Positions 18,245 to 26,028 of a stretch of DNA of 64,000 nt are shown here, piece after piece. The notes below the pieces were generated by a model. That model did not search any database, was not told the origin of the DNA, and worked only from the letters and a program-made list of their open reading frames with translations. The translations under genes were made by a program, and so were the position numbers. Every line of letters begins with the position of its first letter. Position 1 is the stretch's first letter. The stretch is from JARRQJ01 sp963810615 (GTDB taxonomy: Bacteria > Pseudomonadota > Gammaproteobacteria > DRLM01): assembly GCA_963810615.1 (NCBI GenBank), contig CAWEOA010000007.1, forward strand, positions 496,001 through 560,000. Reading direction: 5' to 3'.

Positions 18245-19252
18245 ATGAATCGTGAATTGATGCTCCATGAACAAGCAGCCCGCACATTACTGTTGTGGCT
18301 GTTCTGGGCGGCGGCTTCGGTGGCGGCGCAAGTGATGCTGTTCCTGGATCCCAGCCTATGGGCCTATATCAAGCATGATCCCAGCAAGATCACCTGGGTT
18401 ACCTACGGCCTATTCTTCATCGCCGTCGGCTTGAGTTTTACCTTGGTCCTTAAGTTGGGCGGCGAATCTGATCATGCGGCCAGGTTGGGCACCATTGCCA
18501 TGAACACGGGTCTATTGGGTGTCAATCCCAGCAACTCACGCTGGGCAGTGGAAAGCTTTTTTCTATCGCTCAAAGAAGTAGTCTCCAATAACGACCAGCC
18601 GGACATAGAAGCCCTGCTGAACATCGAACTTGCCCGATTCTATCGCGCCAGTAACGCTGTGGAGGTCATCGGCAATCTGCTGATTACCCTCGGGCTCATC
18701 GGTACGGTCGTCGGCCTGACCATGACCTTGACCGGACTCACCAACACACTGGATGCCTTGGGCCACGACCAGGAGCGGCTGCTATCGGGCCTGCGCGGCG
18801 CCATGGGCGGGATGGGGACCGCCTTCTATACCACCTTACTGGGCGCGGTGCTGGGGGGTGTGTTGTTACGCGTGTTCTCGCTCATCACCGAACACGGCAT
18901 CGATGCTTTGGCGGAAGCTTTAAGAAAGATATCCATGGTGTATTGTTCCGCCGACACCAAACCCAGCTTCGAACGCGAGTTGCACTTCTTCAATACCGAG
19001 ATCACCGCCCTTGGCGAGAATGTGAAAACACTGCAGGCGGCCATGAGTGAATCCCGCGAGGCCATCGCCGCCTTCAGGGAAGAGGCGGTGCGCCTGCACA
19101 AGCTGGGCAACGACGAGGAAGACCGGGCAACTTTACGCGATTCCATCGTGCTGCAGCACTATTACTCGGATCTTCTCAAGCAGGAAATTCGCACCCTCAA
19201 TAAACTTAATAGGTCCTGGTGGTATCGGCTCAAGCAGGCGCTGCGCCGGTAA
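18245..19252 (+). CDS. MotA/TolQ/ExbB-like proton-channel family protein, partner of a VWA protein
   Basis: A 335-residue membrane protein. I chose the ATG at 18245 because a GGAGAAGGGGG stretch precedes it; an upstream start at 18200 reads a non-conserved leader. Four membrane helices are predicted at about 14-34, 50-71, 140-163 and 190-214. The last pair carries the stator signature (LGLIGTVVGLTMTL and GTAFYTTLLGAVLGG), as in TolQ/ExbB/MotA/ZorA. A roughly 120-residue cytoplasmic tail with coiled-coil character follows (about 240-320). The next gene encodes a one-helix protein with an Asp at the start of its helix, so the two probably form an ion-driven stator. It interrupts the rlmB-rpsF synteny. 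Function is unknown. Confidence 0.8.
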   Translation: MNRELMLHEQAARTLLLWLFWAAASVAAQVMLFLDPSLWAYIKHDPSKITWVTYGLFFIAVGLSFTLVLKLGGESDHAARLGTIAMNTGLLGVNPSNSRWAVESFFLSLKEVVSNNDQPDIEALLNIELARFYRASNAVEVIGNLLITLGLIGTVVGLTMTLTGLTNTLDALGHDQERLLSGLRGAMGGMGTAFYTTLLGAVLGGVLLRVFSLITEHGIDALAEALRKISMVYCSADTKPSFERELHFFNTEITALGENVKTLQAAMSESREAIAAFREEAVRLHKLGNDEEDRATLRDSIVLQHYYSDLLKQEIRTLNKLNRSWWYRLKQALRR

Positions 19253-19285
19253 GCATAGGGCGTCTGGCTCTGAAGTTGGTGACCT

Positions 19286-20056
19286 ATGAAGAAGGGCAAG
19301 AAAAAATCCACGTCTAGCATCTACGAGAGTTTTTCCGACTTGGCCCTCATGGCGCTCGGAACATTCATCTTTCTGTTCGTCACAATAATCGTCACCTCGA
19401 AGCTGACGGAGATGACGGAAATTCCCCATCTTAAAGAGAATCTCGCCACACTCGAAGACCAATTAAAAGCATCTCAAGCCGATAAGAAGCGCCTGAAACA
19501 GGAGATGGAGAAGATCGTTAACACGGATCCGGAGAGCCAGACCCAGACGATTCTGGATGCCGTCGGCGTCGGCCGCAAAGACTTCGATCTTTTTATAGAT
19601 GGGCTCAAGGATGTTCCGGGCAGGGATCTGCATTTAGTTGTGGATGCCACCGGATCGATGCACGGTATCTCCGGATTTCTGGTGCCCATCCTGCGTTTGA
19701 TCGCAACCCGTTCCGGCAAGCAGGTGTCGGCACTCACCTGGTTCTCAGATAACGACATGCAAACTTATACGGGAACCATGGGTGACATGTTCGATCACTT
19801 CATGCAGGGTGCACCCTTCACCGGCAGCAACGAATATATAGGCCGCGCCTTTCGCGCCGCGGAACAAGATGCGCCACGCCCCGGAGCCTATCTATTGATC
19901 GGAGACGAACCCTCCGACGACACCGTTATCTACAGCGATATTCCCAGCCCGGTATTTGCCCTGCCTTTGGGTCGCTCGGATCCGGACACGGAGTATGAGT
20001 ACGGCAAGATCGCCCAAAAAACCGGGGGCAAGATGCTGCATATATACTTCAAATAG
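19286..20056 (+). CDS. Single-pass MotB/TolR-like protein with a von Willebrand factor A domain
   Basis: A 256-residue protein. A basic N-terminus (KKGKKKS) leads into one membrane helix (about 18-37) that begins FSDLALMALGTFIF. Asp18 sits where MotB, TolR, ExbD and ZorB carry the proton-binding Asp. A coiled coil (about 45-80) follows, then a VWA-like domain (about 113-256) with a MIDAS-type motif D120-A-T122-G-S124 and a later GDEPSDD. The usual OmpA/peptidoglycan-binding or TolR domain is absent. It is 33 bases downstream of the MotA-like gene, on the same strand, and ends at a strong hairpin. I infer a two-component, ion-motive-force-driven machine of unknown output. Confidence 0.78.
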   Translation: MKKGKKKSTSSIYESFSDLALMALGTFIFLFVTIIVTSKLTEMTEIPHLKENLATLEDQLKASQADKKRLKQEMEKIVNTDPESQTQTILDAVGVGRKDFDLFIDGLKDVPGRDLHLVVDATGSMHGISGFLVPILRLIATRSGKQVSALTWFSDNDMQTYTGTMGDMFDHFMQGAPFTGSNEYIGRAFRAAEQDAPRPGAYLLIGDEPSDDTVIYSDIPSPVFALPLGRSDPDTEYEYGKIAQKTGGKMLHIYFK

Positions 20057-20077
20057 GCACCGCCTCCGGGCGGTGCC
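20056..20077. terminator. Hairpin between the VWA gene and the facing lipoprotein gene
   Basis: GGCACCGCC (20056-20064), loop TCCG, GGCGGTGCC (20069-20077): a perfect 9-bp GC stem between two convergent stop codons. There is no good T-run on either side. It may act as a weak bidirectional terminator or as a 3'-end stabiliser. Confidence 0.55.
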
Positions 20078-20085
20078 CCATAGCA

Positions 20086-20526
20086 TTATCCTGAACGCGG
20101 TTTGACAACCATGCCTTGAATTTCCATGGTGTTCTTATTGCCGCCGCCGAAGGTGGAAACACCGTCAAACAAGATCAAGGTCTCCTGCGCCGCAGATTTC
20201 GTATACCTGGTCTGAAATACGAAGATATAGCGCGTGCCGCTGTAGACGGTATCGACCTCTTTGTCCACCAGCTTATAAGCTTCCAGATCTCCTAGCTTGC
20301 CGTTGTTCTCACGCAATTCCGCGAGCCATCTGCCGCGCGGATCGCTGGGTGAATCTTGAAAATAGGAGGCCGCCTTTTCAAAGTCCTTGCTTTTGACCGC
20401 TTGAAAAAAATTGTCGGTCACCTGTTTGGCCACTGTCATGGAGTTACCCGGGTTACTGCAGCCTACCAGCCAGACACACAACAAGGACGCTACTACCCGG
20501 TAAGCTATAATGTGTTGGATTCGCAT
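20086..20526 (-). CDS. Small lipoprotein, NTF2-like/DUF4878-type
   Basis: A 146-residue predicted lipoprotein. The signal peptide ends in a lipobox LVGC with Cys23. The mature part (VAKQVTDNFFQAVKSKDFEK, then ASYFQDSP) resembles the helix-first NTF2-like/DUF4878 proteins, with a C-terminal beta region (TRYIFVFQTRYTKSAAQETL). I start it at the ATG at 20526, since the upstream in-frame extension carries no signal-peptide logic. It faces the MotA-VWA pair from the opposite strand and is probably independent of it, but co-acquisition is possible. Function unknown. Confidence 0.7.
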   Translation of the reverse strand: MRIQHIIAYRVVASLLCVWLVGCSNPGNSMTVAKQVTDNFFQAVKSKDFEKAASYFQDSPSDPRGRWLAELRENNGKLGDLEAYKLVDKEVDTVYSGTRYIFVFQTRYTKSAAQETLILFDGVSTFGGGNKNTMEIQGMVVKPRSG

Positions 20527-20941
20527 CGGCACTTCCCTGCAAAAAGGCATAGGTTAGCATAAGCCAATATGCCCGATGCTCAGTAGTGGCATCGGGACGG
20601 GGATAAAAGATGGATCGAGTCGCGCTGCCGATATTGTAATCCTTGGTGGGAATCAAGTTAGCTCCACGGAGAAATTTTCTGCCGACCGGCGATGCTTCTA
20701 ATAGAACAGCAAATCCTGCCGGAGCAGTGACCGCCTAAATTGAGTGACCCGGCTGTCGGTCGGTAAGACGCTAGTCCACGCTGCGGCAGCTTATGGGTAT
20801 GGCGGCCTGGAGGCGATGAACATGAGGGTCGCGCGCCAAGCCCTCGGGTCTTTAGAAATCAATAAGTTGCTGCGGGCGGCAAGGTGCATACCGCCCAGGG
20901 GGCATATATGATCCGCGGTGGGCGCATAGCCCGCCAAGGCA

Positions 20942-20970
20942 TTGCTTGTTAAGCAGGTTTCGATTAAAAT
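20942..20970 (+). promoter_or_regulatory. Predicted sigma-70 promoter of the rpsF operon
   Basis: TTGCTT (20942-20947), a 17-base spacer, TAAAAT (20965-20970). It lies 73 bases before the rpsF start, so the transcript would carry the hairpin at 21000-21022. Confidence 0.55.
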
Positions 20971-20999
20971 CCGCGCTCGTTTGAAATACATTTCTCCTT

Positions 21000-21022
21000 G
21001 CCTTACCGCCGTGACGGAAGGC
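21000..21022 (+). promoter_or_regulatory. Candidate S6:S18 ribosomal-protein leader hairpin
   Basis: GCCTT (21000-21004) pairs with AAGGC (21018-21022); an inner CCG/CGG pair and an unpaired A close the loop CCGTGA. Known S6:S18 autoregulatory leaders lie directly upstream of rpsF and expose a CCG trinucleotide in a hairpin, mimicking the 16S binding site. Position and a CCG-containing stem-loop match; the full consensus was not verified. Confidence 0.4.
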
Positions 21023-21043
21023 TATAACCCGTGAGGAGCTTAG

Positions 21044-21466
21044 ATGAGACACTATGAGATCGTGTTTCTGGTCCATCCTGACCAGAGCGAACAAGTTCCT
21101 GCCATGATCGAGCGCTATCGCGCGACCATCACTTCCCAGGGCGGCCAGATTCACCGCCTGGAAGATTGGGGTCGCCGTCAGCTTGCTTATCCTATCAACA
21201 AGATTCACAAGGCACACTACGTGCTGATGAATGTCGAATGCAATCGCGAGACTCTTGAGGAATTGAGTTCGGCGTTTCGCTTCAATGACGCGGTAATCCG
21301 CAATTTGGTGATTCATCGCGATGATGCGGTAACGGAGCCCTCTCCGCTGGCCAAGTCGAAAGACGACCGTGAACCGCGTGAACCGCGTCCTAGCCGGGAA
21401 ACCACCGACAAGGGCGAGGAAGCGAATAGCGAAGAGCAAACCGCCGCCGAGGGTGATGCCTCTTAG
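21044..21466 (+). CDS. rpsF: Ribosomal protein bS6
   Basis: 30S platform protein that binds 16S rRNA with bS18. It has 140 residues. The ferredoxin-like core starts MRHYEIVFLVHPDQSEQVP and includes LEDWGRRQLAYPINKIHKAHY. Residues after about 100 form a charged, disordered tail (EPREPRPSRETTDKGEEA), similar to the Glu-rich tail that RimK extends in E. coli. GTGAGGAG precedes the ATG at good spacing. It heads rpsF-rpsR-DUF2232-rplI. Confidence 0.98.
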   Translation: MRHYEIVFLVHPDQSEQVPAMIERYRATITSQGGQIHRLEDWGRRQLAYPINKIHKAHYVLMNVECNRETLEELSSAFRFNDAVIRNLVIHRDDAVTEPSPLAKSKDDREPREPRPSRETTDKGEEANSEEQTAAEGDAS

Positions 21467-21519
21467 GCGTTGGTGCGGTTTGACCGCCAAACCCAGTCAC
21501 TTTATTGGAGAGAATTACT

Positions 21520-21744
21520 ATGTCGCGTCAATTTCGTCGTAAGAAATTTTGCCGTTTCACCGCGGAAGGTGTGAAAGAGATCGATCACAAGGATGTTCAG
21601 ATGCTGAAGAGTTTTATCTCTGAGACCGGTAAGATAGTGCCGAGTCGCATCACCGGGACCAATGCCAGGTACCAGCGCCAGTTGACCACCGCCATTAAGC
21701 GCGCACGGTTTCTTGCTCTGCTGCCTTATTGCGACTCGCATTGA
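21520..21744 (+). CDS. rpsR: Ribosomal protein bS18
   Basis: A 74-residue 30S protein and partner of bS6. It starts MSRQFRRKKFCRFTAEGV; the core KIVPSRITGTNARYQRQLTT and the C-terminal IKRARFLALLPYCDSH are diagnostic. The start is the ATG at 21520, with GGAGAG 7-12 bases upstream; the in-frame TTG-type extension to 21505 is not used. Confidence 0.98.
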   Translation: MSRQFRRKKFCRFTAEGVKEIDHKDVQMLKSFISETGKIVPSRITGTNARYQRQLTTAIKRARFLALLPYCDSH

Positions 21745-21820
21745 TTCTAAGCAACAACGACAGGGGGATAAGGCGCCTTGAGTCCCTTCTGCCCCCGGTC
21801 GGTGATGAAATGAAATAGTC

Positions 21821-22735
21821 ATGCAGGCGATCGCGCGATATGTCATGCGGGGCCGCTTGCAGGCGATGCTGGTGGCGGCCGTGGCCGCTTTGCTTTCTTT
21901 GTTGCTGCCGCCGCTGAATTATATCAGCAGTGCCGTGATCGGCCTGGTGACCCTGCGTAGGGGGTGGCGCGAAGGCGTGATCGTTATGGCGGGGGCGGGT
22001 GTGGCTACGGCGGGCTTCGCCGTGTTGACGCCCCTGGACCCGTTGCACGCCGATCTGGTCGCCGCGGCGATCTGGGTGCCGGTTTGGGTGCTTGCGCTGA
22101 TATTGCGTTATACCGTCTCGTTGTCCGTCACGGTTGGCGGTGCCGGCATGATCGGCGCATTGATTGTAATCGGGACATATGTGGTCCTGGGCGATCCCGC
22201 ACAAGCGTGGCGGGATGTGCTGGGACGGATAATCAAGCTGGCTAAACAGCAGAATGAGCCGGCCGTCGCGGACAGTTTGGGACAGATGCTGTTGAATGCG
22301 GCGCCGCATATGACCGGCATGCTGATTGCGGCGCTGGTATTGGGTGTGACCCTAAGCCTGTTCCTAGCGAGATGGTGGCAGGCATTGTTATTCAACCCGG
22401 GCGGATTCGGTCGGGAGTTTCGCGGTCTGCGGCTGGGTCGCAACTTCGCTTTACTGAGCTTGCTTGCTCTGGGGGTGAGCATGGCGGCCTCCGGATGGAT
22501 CGCGGAAGTGGCCGCCAATGTCCTGATCGTGCTGGTGGCCGTTTACCTAGTGCACGGCATGGGTCTGGTACACGGCATTGTGGCGGCAAAGGGTCTGCGC
22601 GCGGGATGGCTGATAACGGTGTACGTGGTAACTTTTATTTTGCCGCAATCCACTTTGCTGGTGGCGGCAGCTGCTTTTGCAGACAGTTGGATGGATATCC
22701 GGGCCCGCATAAAGAAATCCGATAAAGGCGGGTAG
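21821..22735 (+). CDS. DUF2232 family multi-pass membrane protein
   Basis: A 304-residue hydrophobic protein with about eight predicted membrane helices, placed between rpsR and rplI as DUF2232 proteins are in Pseudomonas and relatives. Visible features are a Leu/Ala-rich first helix, a substrate-binding-like loop around residues 130-160 and a short basic C-terminus (RARIKKSDKGG). The family is distantly related to ECF-type S components and to YybS. Function unproven. Its position within a ribosomal-protein operon is conserved, but no physical link to the ribosome is known. Confidence 0.82.
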   Translation: MQAIARYVMRGRLQAMLVAAVAALLSLLLPPLNYISSAVIGLVTLRRGWREGVIVMAGAGVATAGFAVLTPLDPLHADLVAAAIWVPVWVLALILRYTVSLSVTVGGAGMIGALIVIGTYVVLGDPAQAWRDVLGRIIKLAKQQNEPAVADSLGQMLLNAAPHMTGMLIAALVLGVTLSLFLARWWQALLFNPGGFGREFRGLRLGRNFALLSLLALGVSMAASGWIAEVAANVLIVLVAVYLVHGMGLVHGIVAAKGLRAGWLITVYVVTFILPQSTLLVAAAAFADSWMDIRARIKKSDKGG

Positions 22736-22805
22736 TCCGATCACGAAATCTAAGACGTGGCGGCGGTGGAATTGGGGTAATCATAGTTAGCTTGAGGTAA
22801 ATACG

Positions 22806-23255
22806 ATGAATATAATATTGCTGGAAAAGATACAGAATTTGGGTAAGTTGGGCGACCGTATTTCAGTGAAAAGCGGCTATGCCAGGAATTATTTGCTGCC
22901 CAAGGGTAAGGCGGTGCTCGCTACTCCGCAAAACGTGGCGGTCTTTGAAGAGCGCCGCGCCGCCCTGGAGAAGGCCGAGGCCGAGGTGTTGGCAAAGGCT
23001 CAGGCGCGCAGTGAAGCTATCTCCGGCAAGGCCGTCACCATCAGCGTCAAGGCCGGTGATGAAGGAAAATTGTTCGGTTCGGTAGGTACGACTGATATTG
23101 CGGAAGCCGCTCAACAAGCCGGCATAGACCTGGCCCGTAATGAGATCCGCATGCCCGCCGGCGCATTCCGTAACACCGGCAGTTACGAAGTGGAGATTCA
23201 TCTCCATCCGGATGTCAATGCACAACTCACCGTGAACGTGATACCGGAAGAATAA
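22806..23255 (+). CDS. rplI: Ribosomal protein bL9
   Basis: 50S protein of 149 residues with two globular domains joined by a long helix. The N-terminal RNA-binding signature MNIILLEKIQNLGKLGDRIS and YARNYLLPKGKAVLAT are diagnostic. The connecting helix spans about 45-75 and the C-terminal domain contains GKLFGSVGTTDIAEA. TTGAGGTAAATACG precedes the ATG. Confidence 0.98.
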   Translation: MNIILLEKIQNLGKLGDRISVKSGYARNYLLPKGKAVLATPQNVAVFEERRAALEKAEAEVLAKAQARSEAISGKAVTISVKAGDEGKLFGSVGTTDIAEAAQQAGIDLARNEIRMPAGAFRNTGSYEVEIHLHPDVNAQLTVNVIPEE

Positions 23256-23554
23256 TTAAGTTCTTGCTGGAGTTCGGTAGAACTCGCGACCTCAACCCGC
23301 TGTAACGTCTGTCATTGATCCTTACGAACGTGATGATGTCAATACAGCGGGTTATCCTTTTCAGTTAATAACATCGATGAGCACTCATCGATTACGCGTT
23401 GCAACATCATTGAGATCGACCGCGAGCGCGCCGGTGGGTGCGCTACGCACAATTTATTTCCGTTGACTCACCGCGCGCAAGACCTTAACGTGTTCTGAAT
23501 GACAGCGATACCCCGAGCAGGGGATACGCCATACTCTAGGTGATAGCTGAGACC
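23256..23554. other. rplI-dnaB intergenic region
   Basis: Holds the long stem-loop above, then a perfect 9-bp-arm palindrome ATCGATGAG-CA-CTCATCGAT (23373-23392) that resembles a regulator-binding site. No gene and no clear promoter were identified; dnaB must be transcribed from here or by readthrough. Confidence 0.4.
23294..23353 (+). terminator. Long stem-loop after rplI
   Basis: AACCCGCTGTA (23294-23304) is perfectly complementary to TACAGCGGGTT (23343-23353), with a 38-base loop that can fold further. A pyrimidine-rich ATCCTTTT follows. It probably ends the rpsF-rplI transcript or is a processing site; the loop is long for a standard terminator. Confidence 0.5.
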
Positions 23555-24952
23555 ATGCAGGATCCCGCATACGCCACTAATTTATTCGATGAAGCGACTG
23601 CGGCACTCAAGGTGCCGCCCCATTCCATTGAGGCTGAACAAGCCTTGCTGGGCGGTTTGACCCTGGATAACGAAACCTGGGATCAGGTTGCGGACATCGT
23701 TACCGAGTCGGATTTTTATCGACGCGATCACCGCCTTATCTTCAAGGCCATCAGTAATCTGGCGGCGCAGGGCATACCTTTCGATGTCGTCACCCTGGCG
23801 GAACGGCTGGAAGGCGGCGATGAATTGCAACAGGCCGGCGGCTTGGCCTACCTGGGGACCTTGGCGAAGAACACCCCCAGCGCGGCCAATATCAAAGCCT
23901 ATGCGGCCATCGTGCGCGATCACGGGGTCGCGCGCCAACTGATCAGCGTGGCCACCAAAATCGGTGACAGCGCATTCAATCGTGAAGGGCGGTCCACTGC
24001 CGAGCTCCTGGACCACGCCGAGCAAATGGTGTTTGAAATTGCCGAACAGGGTTCGCGCGGCCGTAAGGGTTTCACCAGCATGAAGGATTTGCTGGTGAAG
24101 GTAGTGGATCGCATTGACACCCTGTTTCAACAGGATAACCCAATCACCGGCGTGCCCAGCGGTTTTACCGATTTCGACGAGATGACCTCCGGTATGCAAC
24201 CTTCCGATCTCATTATCGTCGCCGGTCGCCCCTCCATGGGCAAGACCACCTTTGCCGTCAACCTGGCCGAGTACGCCGCGATTAAAAACAAATTGCCGGT
24301 GGCGATGTTCAGCATGGAAATGCCGGGAGAACAACTGGCCTTGCGTATGATGTCATCCCTTGGGCGCATCGATCAGCACCGCTTACGAACCGGTAAGCTG
24401 GACGATGACGATTGGCCACGTTTGACCAATGCGGTAGGCATGCTGGCCGAGACGCCGTTTTTCATCGATGATACTCCGGCCCTGAACCCCACCGAATTGC
24501 GCGCCCGTGCCCGTCGCCTCAAGCGCGAGCACGATATCGGCTTGATCGTGATCGACTATTTGCAGCTGATGCAGGTACCGGGGAATAAGGAGAATCGCGC
24601 CACTGAGATTTCTGAAATATCTCGATCTCTCAAGGCGTTAGCGAAAGAACTTCATGTTCCGGTTGTGGCCTTGTCGCAGTTGAACCGCAGTCTGGAACAA
24701 CGACCCAACAAGCGGCCGGTGATGTCCGATCTGCGTGAGTCGGGGGCCATCGAGCAGGATGCCGACGTCATCGTATTCATCTACCGCGACGAGGTCTACA
24801 ACGAGGACAGCCCGGACAAAGGCATCGCGGAGATCATCATCGGCAAGCAACGTAACGGCCCGATCGGGACGGTACGCCTGACCTTCCTTGGTAAATATAC
24901 CCGCTTTGAAAATTACACCCAGGATATGTACTCGAGTGAGGATTATGGATGA
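23555..24952 (+). CDS. dnaB: Replicative DNA helicase DnaB
   Basis: Hexameric 5'-3' helicase of the replisome. The N-terminal domain (about 20-120) has SIEAEQALLGGLTLDNETWD. The RecA-like C-terminal domain has Walker A GRPSMGKTTFAVNLAE, Walker B VIDYLQLM, and the DnaB signatures LSQLNRSLEQRPNKRPVMSD and RESGAIEQDADVIVFIYRDE. I use the ATG at 23555 (465 residues); an in-frame GTG at 23540 would add five residues. No intein is present. It overlaps alr by ATGA, so the two are coupled. Confidence 0.97.
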   Translation: MQDPAYATNLFDEATAALKVPPHSIEAEQALLGGLTLDNETWDQVADIVTESDFYRRDHRLIFKAISNLAAQGIPFDVVTLAERLEGGDELQQAGGLAYLGTLAKNTPSAANIKAYAAIVRDHGVARQLISVATKIGDSAFNREGRSTAELLDHAEQMVFEIAEQGSRGRKGFTSMKDLLVKVVDRIDTLFQQDNPITGVPSGFTDFDEMTSGMQPSDLIIVAGRPSMGKTTFAVNLAEYAAIKNKLPVAMFSMEMPGEQLALRMMSSLGRIDQHRLRTGKLDDDDWPRLTNAVGMLAETPFFIDDTPALNPTELRARARRLKREHDIGLIVIDYLQLMQVPGNKENRATEISEISRSLKALAKELHVPVVALSQLNRSLEQRPNKRPVMSDLRESGAIEQDADVIVFIYRDEVYNEDSPDKGIAEIIIGKQRNGPIGTVRLTFLGKYTRFENYTQDMYSSEDYG

Positions 24953-26028
24953 CGCGCCCCGCGCAGGCCATCCTCGACCTGCCTGCCCTTAGCCATAACT
25001 TGACCCGAGTGCGCCAGCTGGCGCCCGGTCGGCGCATCATGGCCGTGATCAAGGCGAATGGTTACGGCCATGGGATGGTTAAGATAGCCGAGGCCTTGCG
25101 CGAGGCCGATGCCTTTGCCGTGGCCTGCCTGGATGAAGCCGTGATCCTGCGCGAAGCAGGTATCACGCATCCGCTGGTGCTGCTAGAGGGTTTTTTCGAT
25201 GCGTCCGAACTACGCCTGTTGACGCATCATCAGTTGACCACGGTGGTACACCACGAAGATCAATTGGCCATATTGGAACGTAGCCGGCTCGATGCACCGC
25301 TGCCGGTGTGGATTAAAGTGGACAGCGGCATGCATCGTCTCGGCTTGGCGCCGACCAAGCTTGCCGAAATATGGAAGCGCCTCACGGCCTGTGGGTCGCT
25401 GCAAGTGCTGGGATTCATGACCCATCTGGCCAATGCCGACTACCGCAACGATCCCTTGACCCTCCTGCAGCTCAAGAACTTCACAGAGGCGGTGGACGCC
25501 TATCCCGGTCAGCACAGCATCGCCAATTCCGCAGCGATCTTGAACTGGCCGCAAACTCACGGCGATTGGGTACGGCCCGGCATCATGCTCTACGGCGTCT
25601 CACCCTTTGCCGATAGCAGCGGGGCCAGCCATGGCTTGAAGCCGGTCATGAGCCTGCACTCCCGGCTCATGGCGGTAAATCACTTCCAACGCGGGGATCG
25701 CATAGGTTACGGCGGCGAATGGGAATGCCCGGAAGACATGCCGGTGGGGGTGGTGGCCATCGGCTACGGTGACGGTTATCCCCGTCATGCCAAGGCCGGT
25801 ACGCCGGTACTGGTGAACAACAAGCGCGCCCCCTTGATCGGACGGGTCTCCATGGACATGATCTGCGTCGACCTGCGCGGTCAGGCACAGGCGCGCAGCG
25901 GCGATCCGGTATGCTTGTGGGGCGAGGCCCTGCCGGTGGAAGAGGTGGCCCGCTATGCCGGTACCATTCCGTATGAACTGCTGTGTCGAGTCACTTCGCG
26001 GGTCCACTTCCGTAGCGAGCAAGCCTGA
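24949..26028 (+). CDS. alr: Alanine racemase
   Basis: PLP enzyme making D-alanine for peptidoglycan. It has 359 residues. The PLP-binding Lys35 is in AVIKANGYGHGMVKIAEAL, and the second catalytic residue (Tyr) is in DRIGYGGEWE. GYGDGYPRHAKAGTPVLV and GRVSMDMICVDL complete the signature set. It starts inside the dnaB stop (ATGA), an arrangement common in Gammaproteobacteria. Its stop codon directly abuts the stop of the opposing peptidase gene. Confidence 0.97.
   Translation: MTRPAQAILDLPALSHNLTRVRQLAPGRRIMAVIKANGYGHGMVKIAEALREADAFAVACLDEAVILREAGITHPLVLLEGFFDASELRLLTHHQLTTVVHHEDQLAILERSRLDAPLPVWIKVDSGMHRLGLAPTKLAEIWKRLTACGSLQVLGFMTHLANADYRNDPLTLLQLKNFTEAVDAYPGQHSIANSAAILNWPQTHGDWVRPGIMLYGVSPFADSSGASHGLKPVMSLHSRLMAVNHFQRGDRIGYGGEWECPEDMPVGVVAIGYGDGYPRHAKAGTPVLVNNKRAPLIGRVSMDMICVDLRGQAQARSGDPVCLWGEALPVEEVARYAGTIPYELLCRVTSRVHFRSEQA

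Larger units (their letters stand above)
20527..21043. other. Intergenic region upstream of the rpsF operon
   Basis: About 500 bases without a convincing gene. The right end holds a good promoter and a leader hairpin for rpsF. The left 380 bases have no recognisable ORF, tRNA or repeat. They may be the scar left by insertion of the upstream MotA-VWA/lipoprotein module into the rlmB-rpsF interval. Confidence 0.4.
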
